Assembly (NCBI GenBank): GCA_027623655.1
Contig: JAQBVG010000007.1
Coordinates: forward strand, 1 to 48,066
DNA length: 48,066 nt
Source: Chloroflexota bacterium
GTDB lineage: Bacteria > Chloroflexota > Dehalococcoidia > Lucifugimonadales > Lucifugimonadaceae
Direction of reading: 5' to 3'
The number at the start of each line of letters is the position of its first letter. Position 1 is the first letter of the stretch. Under the pieces are notes generated by a model. It was not told the origin of the DNA. It made no database searches and worked only from the letters and a program-made list of their open reading frames with translations. Below, one piece after another: positions 1 to 8,467 of this stretch. The position numbers and the translations under genes are program-made.

Positions 1-183
1 GAGCCACGCCTCGCGATTTTTGATGTAGACATAACCTTCGCCGATGTTTATTCGACCTTCTCGCGCGGACTTTATTTCTGAGCCGCGCAGCACCATGCCC
101 GCTTCGAACGTTTCACTGATGAAGTAGTCGTAGTGGGCGCGTCGATTCGTTGCGAGTGCGCGTTTGATGTCGGTGTCGGCCAT
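1..183 (-). CDS. smpB: SsrA-binding protein SmpB (partial, N-terminal 61 residues)
   Basis: SmpB binds tmRNA (SsrA) and delivers it to stalled ribosomes for trans-translation. Only the N-terminal 61 codons are inside the window; the gene runs off the left edge. It was read by translating the reverse complement, because the ORF track misses it. The protein begins MADTDIKRALATNRRAHYDY and contains ISETFEAGMVLRGSEIKS and AREGRINIGEGYVYIKN, which match the conserved opening of SmpB (N-R-x-A-x-x-D-Y, then G-x-E-V/I-K-S-x-R). The start is the ATG read from cat at 181-183. It is the last gene of the leftmost minus-strand run, about 200 bases downstream of the S41 peptidase. No ssrA gene is visible in that gap. 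Confidence 0.93.
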   Translation of the reverse strand, partial: MADTDIKRALATNRRAHYDYFISETFEAGMVLRGSEIKSAREGRINIGEGYVYIKNREAWL

Positions 184-379
184 ATTTCAAGTCTAAGCAA
201 TTCACATAGACCAGTCTGCCTGTGTGGCTACTTATATTTGGGGCCTCAGGCTACGGGCGAAGGATATCGCAGGGGATCGCGTCGTTTAACATCTGGCTGG
301 CATTCTCAAGATTGCAGCCGAACCGGTTCACGAGCAAGCGATCGTAGATCCACGCCGTGGGCAAGCCCTTACACGAGCG

Positions 380-1681
380 CTACTTGGCGCTGGCGAGAGC
401 AGCCACCTGGAAGTCGAGTTGTTTGATAGCAGCTTCGATCTGCGGGTCGCCGCCTTCGTTGGTTTGAGGGTTGGCCCCCCCGGTGTCAAGTTTGTACTCA
501 ACAACCACATCGGGGTCGATTCCGATGTCCTCGATCGCGCGTCCGTTCGGTGTGTACCATCGGCCGATTGTCAGGTACACGCCACCACCGTTCGAGAGTC
601 CGCGCAACAAATTCACGCTGCCTTTACCGAACGTATTCGTGCCGATAACGACTGAACGGCCGTAGTCCTGCAGGGCGCCGGTCAAAACCTCGGACCCACT
701 GGCAGAGAAATTATCTACAAGCGTAACGAGAGGAATATCGGGGAAGTGTCCGCCTTTTTTCACTTTCCAGTCTTCACGTCGGCCCCGAGAGTTGACTTCA
801 TATGTCACCAGTCCTTCGGTCAGGAACTCTGAGGCTACGTCAACGGTGGCCGAGAGCAGGCCACCCGGATTACCACGAAGATCGAGGATTATTCCCTGGG
901 CACCACCGTCGATGAGCTGCTGCACGCCCTCACGGACTTCCTTTGCGGTTTCGGCCGTGAACGTGTCTATCTTCACTCGCCCGTATGGCGTGTCGGCAAC
1001 CCGTCGAACTTCCACACTGGGATCGTCGATCGTGTCTCGAATAATTGTTATGTCAACTGGATCCAAACTTCCGACGTGCTCGATGGTCAGCACGACCGGA
1101 GTGCCCTTTTCGCCTCGAATCTTGTTTACAGCTTCGAGCACGCTCCAGCCCGTTGCATCTTCACCATCAACTGCCAGGATCCTGTCGCCGGCCCTGATAC
1201 CTGCTTTCTCGGCAGGAGTACCGGGCAATGGCTTGGTGACAATCACGCCTTTTCGGTCAGGTGACGCTTCGACCTGGGCGCCGATACCACCGAAATTACC
1301 CTGAAAGCCAGCCTGGTCGATCTTGAAACTGGATGGCGGTATGTAGGCCGTGTACCGGTCGTCCAGAACGTCGAGCATGCCGATAACCGCGGCCTCCGCA
1401 AGTACGTCCGGATCGATTTTGTCCCTGACCACATATTCTCTGACCAGGATCGAGTACGTTTCCCAGACGATCTCAAGGCCGTCAGGAACGGCTGCAGGCT
1501 GGTCGGCTATAGGTTGGGCCGTCGGAGTCGGTTGCGTGCCGTCTGAGAGGATTATGGGTCCTGCATTTCTCGTCGCAGGAGTTTCTTCGCCGCTGCACGC
1601 TGTCAAAGCTACGATCGCGACTGCGGAGACGATCAATAACGAGCGGACTCTAAACAGGTCGAACCGGTTGAGGAAAATCAT
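380..1681 (-). CDS. Carboxyl-terminal processing peptidase (S41 family), lipoprotein
   Basis: A serine protease of the CtpA/Prc type, which cleaves near the C-terminus of extracytoplasmic proteins. From the ATG at 1681 it is 433 residues; the ORF track starts 11 codons earlier at a GTG (1714). I prefer the ATG because it gives a compact signal peptide ending in the lipobox A-L-T-A-C, so the protein is probably lipid-anchored. After a Pro/Thr-rich linker come the S41 N-terminal helices (DDRYTAYIPPSSF), a PDZ domain (GNFGGIGAQVE to about VVLTIEHVG) and the protease core. The core has GIILDLRGNPGG, the catalytic Ser in NFSASGSEV and the catalytic Lys in FGKGSVN. No strong Shine-Dalgarno precedes either start. 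The 294 bases up to hflX hold nothing I recognise. The substrate is unknown. Confidence 0.92.
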   Translation of the reverse strand: MIFLNRFDLFRVRSLLIVSAVAIVALTACSGEETPATRNAGPIILSDGTQPTPTAQPIADQPAAVPDGLEIVWETYSILVREYVVRDKIDPDVLAEAAVIGMLDVLDDRYTAYIPPSSFKIDQAGFQGNFGGIGAQVEASPDRKGVIVTKPLPGTPAEKAGIRAGDRILAVDGEDATGWSVLEAVNKIRGEKGTPVVLTIEHVGSLDPVDITIIRDTIDDPSVEVRRVADTPYGRVKIDTFTAETAKEVREGVQQLIDGGAQGIILDLRGNPGGLLSATVDVASEFLTEGLVTYEVNSRGRREDWKVKKGGHFPDIPLVTLVDNFSASGSEVLTGALQDYGRSVVIGTNTFGKGSVNLLRGLSNGGGVYLTIGRWYTPNGRAIEDIGIDPDVVVEYKLDTGGANPQTNEGGDPQIEAAIKQLDFQVAALASAK

Positions 1682-1975
1682 ATTGAACTGGGTGGCCGGG
1701 AAGTTGAATCTCACAGTGACTCGTCAGCCAGGAACCACGGTGGTCTTAAATATCTTCTGGTCGAGCATACGCCGATGAAGTATGGGTCGATGTACTGATT
1801 TACACGCAAATTTGAAGCAGGCAGGGCAGTCGAGCAATAAATAACGACTTTTCGGCATGCTTCTTACTTTACATAACAATGATAGTGCGACGTTGGATAT
1901 TGATGATTTCAAACTCTCCGCCTCTGCCCCGCGGTTGGCTGAATCGGGAAGATTTGTCAGAAATCGACTATCGGG

Positions 1976-3145
1976 TTAGATAGTTACTTCAGCGACGGAT
2001 CCGAGATCGCCGGTCGCTAGCTCGGCGTCAATAGCATCCCGGAGGTCGCCGATCCCCCAGTTGAGGGTCGCTGACGTTGTGACGACGCGTTTGAACTCTG
2101 AAATGTCCGTCTGGTCCAGAATATCCAGTCTAAGCGGTTCGTCCGGCGACTCAACGATAAGGTCCATCTTGTTCAATACAAGTATTCTCGGCGTGTCACC
2201 AATGCTCATATCGTTTAGCTGGTCCGAAACTACCCGGGCCTGCTCGGCTGCATATGGACTTGAAATATCAACGACCTGAACGAGCAGGTCGGCTTGCAGG
2301 GCCTCATCAAGCGTTGCTCGGAAGGCCGCGACCAACACCGGCGGTAGTTTGTGAACAAAGCCGACGGTGTCGCTGAGCGTAGCGGACCCTCCCGAATGCA
2401 GGTACAAACGGCGTGTTGTCGTGTCGAGTGTCGAGAAAAGCTGGTTCCGTTCAATAACGACGCTCGAGGTAATTTTGTTGAAAACGGCTGACTTGCCAGC
2501 GTTTGTGTATCCGACCAGCGACACGGTCTTCGATTGTCCGATCGTCCTGGCCTGTCTTTGCTGGTCGCGCTGCAACCGTACCTGATCGATTTCTTTCTTT
2601 ACTCGGGACAACTTTCGCCTGATCAGCCGGCGGTCAGTTTCAATCTGGCTTTCGCCCGGCCCCCTCGTGCCGACTCCTCCACCAAGGCGTTCGAGGTGCG
2701 ACCACTGGCCGGCCAGTCTCGGCAGGAGGTATTCGGTTTGCGCCAGATCAATCTGCAGTCGACCTTCACGCGTTCGCGCACGCCTGGCGAATACGTCGAT
2801 GATCAGCGCAGTGCGATCTATTACTTTTACCTTGAGCTTGTCTTCCAGGGCTTTTTGCTGGCCGGGAGTGAGCTCGTCATCAAAAATGGCCGTGTCGATT
2901 CGCTCTCGCCTGATGGCCAACTCAAGTTCCTCGATCTTGCCGCTACCGACGTACGTAGGTGACGGCTTATTCAGGGACTGCTTAAACCTGGCGACTGGAT
3001 TAGCCCCTGCGGCTCGCGAGAGTTCGGAAAGTTCGGTGAGCGAGTCGTCCAGAGACCAGTAGTCATCCCTCGAGCGCACGCTCACTCCCACGAGGATCGC
3101 GCGTTCACGGAACGGTCCTGTGGAATATGTGCTTTTTTTGGGCAT
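1976..3145 (-). CDS. hflX: GTPase HflX
   Basis: HflX is a ribosome-associated GTPase that splits stalled or heat-damaged 70S ribosomes. The 389-residue protein has the glycine-rich N-terminal HflX domain (TYVGSGKIEEL, then GGGVGTRGPGESQIETDRR) and a coiled-coil stretch with IRRKLSRVKKEIDQVR. The G domain follows, with P-loop GYTNAGKSAVFN, G3 DTVGF followed by VHKLPPVLVAAFRATLDEA, and G4 NKMD. All GTPase motifs are intact. The start ATG lies 8 bases downstream of the dapL stop, so the two are probably co-transcribed. The link to lysine synthesis is positional only. The N-terminus has an unusual short MPKKSTYSTGPFRERAI lead-in before the usual core. Confidence 0.96.
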   Translation of the reverse strand: MPKKSTYSTGPFRERAILVGVSVRSRDDYWSLDDSLTELSELSRAAGANPVARFKQSLNKPSPTYVGSGKIEELELAIRRERIDTAIFDDELTPGQQKALEDKLKVKVIDRTALIIDVFARRARTREGRLQIDLAQTEYLLPRLAGQWSHLERLGGGVGTRGPGESQIETDRRLIRRKLSRVKKEIDQVRLQRDQQRQARTIGQSKTVSLVGYTNAGKSAVFNKITSSVVIERNQLFSTLDTTTRRLYLHSGGSATLSDTVGFVHKLPPVLVAAFRATLDEALQADLLVQVVDISSPYAAEQARVVSDQLNDMSIGDTPRILVLNKMDLIVESPDEPLRLDILDQTDISEFKRVVTTSATLNWGIGDLRDAIDAELATGDLGSVAEVTI

Positions 3146-3153
3146 ATGCAGGT

Positions 3154-4326
3154 TCAGGTACGGGCGTCGATGCTGAACCTCGAAAGTCTCCGCAATCCTT
3201 CATCGATCTGGTCGTCAGCGATTGTCAGTGAGAGTCGAATATATCCCTCTCCCCCGGGACCGTACCCGTTGCCGGGAGTGACCACCACGTTGACTTCGTC
3301 CAGAAGTTTTTGTGCGAACTCGGCAGAAGTGTAGCCTTTTGGAACGGGTGTCCAGATGTACAGGGCACCCTTTGGAGCCACCGCCGGAACGCCGATCTCG
3401 TTCAATACAGAGACTACCTTGTCACGGCGTTTCCGATATACCTCGTTATTGTTATCGAGCCATTCGGTAGGCATTTCCAGGGCAGCTATACCCATTTCCT
3501 GGTTTGCCTGCGAGAGCCCGGAATCAATATTCGACTTGACCCGCATGAGCGCGTTGACCATGTCGGGATTTCCAACTGCCATCCCAACCCGCCAACCAGT
3601 CATATTGGCCGTTTTCGACAGCGAATGGAACTCCATGGCCACATCCATTGCGCCATCGACCTGCAAGACACTTGGCGCAACGAAGCCATCGTATGTCACC
3701 TCGGTGTATGCGGCGTCGTGCAGCAGTGCGATGTCGAACTCTTTGCAGAAAGCCACCGCTTCTTCGAAGAAGGACAGCGGGGCGATCGCGCCAGTCGGGT
3801 TGTTCGGGTAGTTGATCCAGAGTGTCTTGGCTTTCCTAGCCACGTCGGTTGGGATATCGGAAAAGTCGACCAGGTATCCGTTTTCCTCTCTGAGTGTCAC
3901 ATAGTGGGTTGTGCCGCCAGCAAACATAGTTCCGATCGCGTACACCGGGTACGCAGGATCCGGGCTGATCGAAACGTCCCCCGGATCTATGAAGCAAAGG
4001 GCCGCGTGCGCAATGCCCTCTTTGGCACCAATCAGGTTGATGACTTCGGTCGCAGGGTCAAGTTTCACCTCGAACCTTCGGTAGAAAAAATCTGCGACTG
4101 CCGATCGGAATTCGGGTAGCCCTTCACTCTCAGGGTATCGGTGATTTTCAGGCTTGCGAGAACCTTCGATCAGTGCGTTCAAGACCGGCTCGGGGGTTGG
4201 CATGTCAGGGTCGCCGATGCCGAATGAAATGACGTCAATCCCCTGCTTCTTTTTCGCTGCTATGGCACGGGATATACCTACGAAAAGATAGGGTGGAAGA
4301 TTTTCAACACGATTCGCAAATTTCAT
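3154..4326 (-). CDS. dapL: LL-diaminopimelate aminotransferase (class I/II PLP aminotransferase)
   Basis: Converts tetrahydrodipicolinate plus glutamate to LL-diaminopimelate in one step, bypassing the succinylase and acetylase branches of lysine synthesis. The ORF track begins 25 codons upstream, but the family consensus starts at MKFANRVENLPPYLFVGISR, so I place the start at the ATG at 4326 (390 aa). Visible signatures are ISFGIGDPDMPTP, the PLP-pocket INYPNNPTGA, the DAAYTEV strand and the Schiff-base lysine in FHSLSKTANMTGWRVG. DapF lies immediately upstream and HflX 8 bases downstream, on the same strand. The family contains many DapL-like aminotransferases with other substrates; the adjacent dapF supports the DapL reading. 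In a Dehalococcoidia-like cell the product could serve lysine only rather than peptidoglycan. Confidence 0.88.
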   Translation of the reverse strand: MKFANRVENLPPYLFVGISRAIAAKKKQGIDVISFGIGDPDMPTPEPVLNALIEGSRKPENHRYPESEGLPEFRSAVADFFYRRFEVKLDPATEVINLIGAKEGIAHAALCFIDPGDVSISPDPAYPVYAIGTMFAGGTTHYVTLREENGYLVDFSDIPTDVARKAKTLWINYPNNPTGAIAPLSFFEEAVAFCKEFDIALLHDAAYTEVTYDGFVAPSVLQVDGAMDVAMEFHSLSKTANMTGWRVGMAVGNPDMVNALMRVKSNIDSGLSQANQEMGIAALEMPTEWLDNNNEVYRKRRDKVVSVLNEIGVPAVAPKGALYIWTPVPKGYTSAEFAQKLLDEVNVVVTPGNGYGPGGEGYIRLSLTIADDQIDEGLRRLSRFSIDART

Positions 4327-4452
4327 TCGTTTGGTTCCGTAGGTTACGCTGTTTTCAGTTGGTTTTGAGTTTTCGTAGCCTCGCCGATCGAGGTGGCACA
4401 ATCGTAGACCAGTGGGCGTCTTCGGTGCAGGCGATATTCTCCGCCTCGAGGT

Positions 4453-5313
4453 TCAATCGGGCCAGATACCGGTGAATACTTCTACGGCCGGGCCCTCAAG
4501 AAATGCTTCACCTGTTGCGTCCCACGATATTTTTAGCACGCCACCGTCTACAATCACGTCGACGTTGTCGTCTACCAGTCCGTGCGCCCTTGCCGCACTC
4601 GCTGCGGCTGTGCTCCCGGTCCCCGAAGACATCGTCTCACCTGCTCCGCGTTCGAAGATGCGCGCACGAATGTTGGATCGATCGATCACGTTTACTATTT
4701 CGAAATTGATTCGATTTGGGAACAGTTTGTGATGTTCCACCTTCGGGCCGATCTCAAGGAGTGGGAATGTCTCCACCGATTCTTCCATGATGGCAACCGC
4801 GTGGGGATTTCCGACGGATAGACACGTTACGGCGAGGCTACGACCTCCAGCCTGGATCGGGAACGACTTGATTACGTCGAGATCGCCAATCATGGAGGTA
4901 TCGACCGGGATTTCGGCTGGAACGAACGAAGGCACACCCATCGCGACCTTTGCCGCGATCATTTTGTCACCGCTCATCGTCGGCCATACGGTTCGAATGC
5001 CCCCGCCGGTTTCGACCGTGAGGCCATCATCGCCGGATCCTGGAAACGCAATTTTCCTGTCGATGACGAACTTGGAGAATAGCCGAATTCCGTTCCCACT
5101 CATCTCGGCTTCAGATCCGTCGGGGTTATATACCCGCATACGGATTTGTGCTTCGCCCGAGTCCTGAACGAGAACGATTCCGTCGGAACCAACGCCAAAT
5201 GCCAACCTGCTCATGTCGACCGAAAGCGCACCCCAATCCCGATCGATACCTCGCCCGTCAATGGCTATGTAGTCGTTCCCTGCACCATGCAATTTTGCGA
5301 ACTCTAAGGTCAT
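4453..5313 (-). CDS. dapF: Diaminopimelate epimerase-like protein with Ser at both catalytic Cys positions
   Basis: DapF interconverts LL- and meso-diaminopimelate by a two-base mechanism that uses a pair of cysteines. This 286-residue protein has the full family layout: KLHGAGNDYIAID at the N-terminus, YNPDGSEAEMSGNGIR, TCLSVGNPHAV, the EHHKLFPNRINFEIV segment and ERGAGETMSSGTGSTAAA. The usual C-G-N-G and A-C-G-T-G cysteines are replaced by Ser72 (codon AGT) and Ser230 (codon TCG); I checked both in the nucleotides. The start has a good ribosome site (GGGAG just before ATG). A small inverted repeat, TTCGCG-N8-CGCGAA, sits upstream at 5332-5351. It follows miaA and precedes dapL on the same strand. 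It may be an epimerase of altered chemistry, a slow enzyme, or a relative with another substrate. Family membership is firm; activity is uncertain. Confidence 0.85.
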   Translation of the reverse strand: MTLEFAKLHGAGNDYIAIDGRGIDRDWGALSVDMSRLAFGVGSDGIVLVQDSGEAQIRMRVYNPDGSEAEMSGNGIRLFSKFVIDRKIAFPGSGDDGLTVETGGGIRTVWPTMSGDKMIAAKVAMGVPSFVPAEIPVDTSMIGDLDVIKSFPIQAGGRSLAVTCLSVGNPHAVAIMEESVETFPLLEIGPKVEHHKLFPNRINFEIVNVIDRSNIRARIFERGAGETMSSGTGSTAAASAARAHGLVDDNVDVIVDGGVLKISWDATGEAFLEGPAVEVFTGIWPD

Positions 5314-5331
5314 ATTTCTCCCGGACTTCGG

Positions 5332-5351
5332 CTTCGCGCGGTTCGCCGCGA
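5332..5351. repeat. Small inverted repeat upstream of dapF
   Basis: TTCGCG and CGCGAA flank an 8-base loop in the miaA-dapF gap, just before the dapF ribosome-binding site. It could form a hairpin in the dapF leader. There is no T-tract, so it is not a convincing terminator. The rest of the 127-base gap shows nothing recognisable. Confidence 0.35.
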
Positions 5352-5440
5352 AACGATTCTATTGATGAATCTGGCAAACTGCGAACACCAGATACCAAAA
5401 CTAATTTAGCGTTGTGTAATGCCTCGTTTGATGGAACTGT

Positions 5441-6403
5441 TCAATCTTTCGCGGCTGCACGCCAATCCTGGGCTATTTCAATTATCGACCGGGTCGTAAT
5501 TGCCGGATCTGTCGTCAGATCAAACCAGCGGATCCTCGGATCGTCACGTTTGAACCAGTTAGCCTGTTGTCGGATCAAACGGTTTGTGGCAACTGCGGTG
5601 AGGCGAAACGCTTCATCAAGGTCGATTCGGCCCTCTAGATGATCAACCATTTGCCGGTAGCCTATTCCGCTCATCGCCCTGTCGTCTGTCGTGTGGCCGG
5701 CGCTCATTAGTCCCTCGACCTCTTCCTTCCATCCCCTGTGAAGCATCGCAGCTAGTCGTTCGAGAACCCGTCGATGCAGAACGGCGCGTTCGGCTTCAAG
5801 TCCGATAATCAACGTGTTATACGGCGGAGTTGCAGCTCTTCGCAGATTCGATTCTGGAGATACGGGTGCGGTTGTGTTCGATCGCACGCGCTCGATCGCC
5901 CGGATAACCCGTCTCGGGTTTGAAAGATCCGTGTTTTTCGCAGTTTCCGGCGATATGGATTCGAGTTCCATTGCCAGCACCTCCACACCCTGCCCTGCCA
6001 GTCGCTGCTCAAGTTCTGTGCGCAGTTCAATGTCGGGTTCAATCGCAGGCACGTCCCATCCCTCGATGAGCGCCCAGACGTACTGCCCGGAACCGCCGAC
6101 CAGGATTGGTAACTTTCCACGATCTGCAATTTCGTTAATGACCAGCCGCGCTTCATGAAGGTAGCTGGCAAGATCGAAATGTTCATCGGGTTCGAGAATG
6201 TCGATCAGATGGTGCGGGATACCGCTCATTTCGTCCCGGGCTGGCTTCGCAGTGGCGATGTCCATCCCTCGATAAAACAACCTCGAATCGCCGTTGACGA
6301 TCTCGCCACCAAGCGCCAGTGCCAGTCCAACCGCGAGTGCAGTCTTGCCGGTCGCAGTGGCTCCGACTATCGCCAGGAGGTCCTGTTGTGCTGTTGCGCT
6401 CAG
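5441..6403 (-). CDS. miaA: tRNA dimethylallyltransferase MiaA (probable CTG start)
   Basis: Transfers a dimethylallyl group to N6 of A37 in tRNAs that read U-starting codons. The ORF track begins at an internal TTG (6280) and so loses the ATP/pyrophosphate loop. Reading the same frame upstream gives LLAIVGATATGKTALAVGLA and GGEIVNGDSRLFYRGMD, so the real protein is about 320 residues, normal for MiaA. Between the upstream stop (6407-6409) and the P-loop there is no ATG, GTG or TTG. The best start is CTG at 6401-6403, about 10 bases after a GAAGG ribosome site. Other motifs are RGMDIATAKP, PHHLIDI and LVGGSGQYV. It is the next gene after tpiA (49-base gap). A sequencing frameshift near 6400 is the alternative explanation for the missing start codon. 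Confidence 0.9.
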   Translation of the reverse strand: MSATAQQDLLAIVGATATGKTALAVGLALALGGEIVNGDSRLFYRGMDIATAKPARDEMSGIPHHLIDILEPDEHFDLASYLHEARLVINEIADRGKLPILVGGSGQYVWALIEGWDVPAIEPDIELRTELEQRLAGQGVEVLAMELESISPETAKNTDLSNPRRVIRAIERVRSNTTAPVSPESNLRRAATPPYNTLIIGLEAERAVLHRRVLERLAAMLHRGWKEEVEGLMSAGHTTDDRAMSGIGYRQMVDHLEGRIDLDEAFRLTAVATNRLIRQQANWFKRDDPRIRWFDLTTDPAITTRSIIEIAQDWRAAAKD

Positions 6404-6452
6404 TAATCACGCGCCTTCAAGAGCATAGAATCGCACTCGCAGTTACTCGCTT

Positions 6453-7208
6453 TCACATCGTCGCCGCACTGTGGACGAGCTTAGAAAATTCACTGCCATC
6501 CAGGCTCGCCCCGCCTACGAGTGCCCCATCGATGTCCGGTTGTCCGAGTAACTCCACGACGTTACGTGAATTGACACTTCCGCCGTAGAGGACGCACACA
6601 GATTCGGCCGCATCGGGAGCCAGTTGTCGGATCACACGTCGACACACAAGCGCCATTTCCTGGGCCTCTGCCGATGTCGCTGCTTCGCCCGTTCCAATAG
6701 CCCAGACCGGTTCGTATGCGACGATCAATGAATCCCAGCTGGCGTAACCGACGAGACTTGCACCCAGTTGCTCGGCGACGAATGTCGCCGCGTTTCCCGC
6801 TCGTCGGACTTCCAGCGACTCCCCCACACACAGGATTGGCTTGAGGCCAACATTAATGGCTGTGAGTGCTTTTGCTGCCACGTCATCAGAGTCTTCTCCG
6901 AACATCGACCGCCGTTCCGAGTGGCCGATTATTACGTGTGTGGTTAGACCGACAAGCATCGACGCTGACACTTCTCCGGTGAACGCGCCGTTGACGTTCG
7001 AGTTCACATTCTGGGCGCCTACCTGGATTGAACTTTCGCTGAGCAGCTCGGACACTCTCCCCAGGGCCGTAAACGGAGGGCAAACGATTTTCTCGACGCC
7101 CTCGACGTCATCGCACAGCGTGTGAATCCCCAGTGCAAGTTCCGCCGCCGACTTAATGTCGGTGTTCATTTTCCAGTTGCCAGCGATAACCGGCGTCCGT
7201 GGTGCCAT
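6453..7208 (-). CDS. tpiA: Triosephosphate isomerase
   Basis: Interconverts dihydroxyacetone phosphate and glyceraldehyde 3-phosphate in glycolysis and gluconeogenesis. The 251-residue protein is full length for the family. The catalytic residues are in place: Asn11-Lys13 in GNWKMN, His96 in GHSERR and Glu166 in AYEPVWAIGTG. The phosphate-binding loops YGGSVNSRN and DGALVGGASL are also present. AGGA lies about 9 bases before the ATG. It sits 45 bases downstream of pgk, its usual glycolytic partner, and is probably co-transcribed with it. Nothing unusual. Confidence 0.98.
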   Translation of the reverse strand: MAPRTPVIAGNWKMNTDIKSAAELALGIHTLCDDVEGVEKIVCPPFTALGRVSELLSESSIQVGAQNVNSNVNGAFTGEVSASMLVGLTTHVIIGHSERRSMFGEDSDDVAAKALTAINVGLKPILCVGESLEVRRAGNAATFVAEQLGASLVGYASWDSLIVAYEPVWAIGTGEAATSAEAQEMALVCRRVIRQLAPDAAESVCVLYGGSVNSRNVVELLGQPDIDGALVGGASLDGSEFSKLVHSAATM

Positions 7209-7253
7209 TTTTTGGATTCCTGTTTTGATTTGGTGATCTGCAATAAACGCAGA

Positions 7254-8432
7254 TCAGTCGGCGTCGTCAAGCGCAGCTATTCCCGGCAGAGATTTACCTT
7301 CCAGAAATTCTAACGACGCACCTCCACCGGTAGAAACGTGAGTCACCTGCTCAGTGAGGCCTAGCGAACCCACGATTTCTGCGGTCGAGCCGCCGCCGAT
7401 GATGGACGTTGCGGCCGCGTTGGAAGCGATAGCCCTTGCCACCGCTTCCGAGCCCGCTGCGAATGCCGGCCATTCGAATACACCCATCGGTCCGTTCCAG
7501 ATCAGCATCTTTGCGAGAGAAATTATTCGTGAATACTCTGCGGACGTTCGCGGCCCAATGTCGAGAATTATTCCCGTCGCGGGCACACCTGATGATTCGT
7601 CCACGCTCGCCTCGGAATCAATTTTGAACTCCACTGCGGTGATGACATCGGCAGGCAAAATAATGTTCGCGTCGGCTGAGTTCAGCAGAGCTCTGGCAGC
7701 GGCCACCTCCTCAACCGTAACCGCAGCGGCCCCTCCCGACCTGCCCTGGGCTACGTAGAAGGCTGCCACCATGCCTCCACCTACGAGGATCGTGTCGACC
7801 CGGGTTGCCAGGTGTTTGAGGACCTGGATTTTGTCAGCAACCTTGGCGCCACCAACGATCGCAATTGCGGGACTCGAAGCTCCGCTGATAGCGTTCCCCA
7901 GCATTGTCAGTTCGCGTTCCATCAGCAGACCGGCTACGGCAGGCAGGTGTTCGGTGACACCGACCGTGGACGCATGTGCCCGATGGGCGGCACCGAAGGC
8001 GTCATTGACAAAGATATCTGCGAGGCTCCCGAGGTGTCTGGAAAAAACACGGTCGTTAGTTTCTTCGCCTGGATCGAACCTCAGGTTTTCGAGTAGCGCG
8101 AATTGTCCCGGGTCGAGTTTGGAAATAACTTGTCCGGGTAGTTCCCCGGCCGGGCCACCAGCATCTTTCACATCGGCCACCAGCAACTCCGATAACCGCT
8201 TCCGCACCGGAGCGAGCTTCATTTCTTCCACTACCTGCCCATTCGGCCTGCCGAAATGCGAACATATCGCAGTCTTCGCACCGGCGCCTCGGAGCAGGTT
8301 CAATGTAGGCAGAGCGGCACGAATACGAGAATCGTCGGCAATTTGTCCATCCCGCAACGGCACGTTGAAGTCGACCCTGACAAGAACAGTTTTTCCCTGG
8401 ATATCTGTATCTCGGATAGAGCGCTTCGTCAT
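7254..8432 (-). CDS. pgk: Phosphoglycerate kinase
   Basis: Catalyses reversible phosphate transfer between 1,3-bisphosphoglycerate and ADP. The 392-residue protein starts with the signature KTVLVRVDFNVPL, followed by SHFGRPNG, DAFGAAHRAHAS and IVGGAKVADKI. The C-terminal nucleotide site has NGPMGVFEWPAF and GGGSTAEIVGSLGL, and the protein ends with HVSTGGGASLEFLEGKSLPGI. Length and motifs are normal. It lies 35 bases downstream of the prenyl synthetase and 45 bases upstream of tpiA, forming a small glycolytic pair in the minus-strand run. Confidence 0.98.
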   Translation of the reverse strand: MTKRSIRDTDIQGKTVLVRVDFNVPLRDGQIADDSRIRAALPTLNLLRGAGAKTAICSHFGRPNGQVVEEMKLAPVRKRLSELLVADVKDAGGPAGELPGQVISKLDPGQFALLENLRFDPGEETNDRVFSRHLGSLADIFVNDAFGAAHRAHASTVGVTEHLPAVAGLLMERELTMLGNAISGASSPAIAIVGGAKVADKIQVLKHLATRVDTILVGGGMVAAFYVAQGRSGGAAAVTVEEVAAARALLNSADANIILPADVITAVEFKIDSEASVDESSGVPATGIILDIGPRTSAEYSRIISLAKMLIWNGPMGVFEWPAFAAGSEAVARAIASNAAATSIIGGGSTAEIVGSLGLTEQVTHVSTGGGASLEFLEGKSLPGIAALDDAD

Positions 8433-8467
8433 GTGATGCTCACTGGGTTCGCCATTTTGGACACTAT

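Noticed and set aside
184-379. ssrA (tmRNA) next to smpB
   Set aside because: No tRNA-Ala-like ends or tag reading frame in this 196-base gap.
1682-1975. RNA gene or terminator between hflX and the S41 peptidase
   Set aside because: Only a short ACCAC-g-GTGGT palindrome was found, with no T-tract and no tRNA-like fold.
3310-4119. 269-residue plus-strand ORF
   Set aside because: It is an antisense shadow of dapL, and the protein resembles no family.
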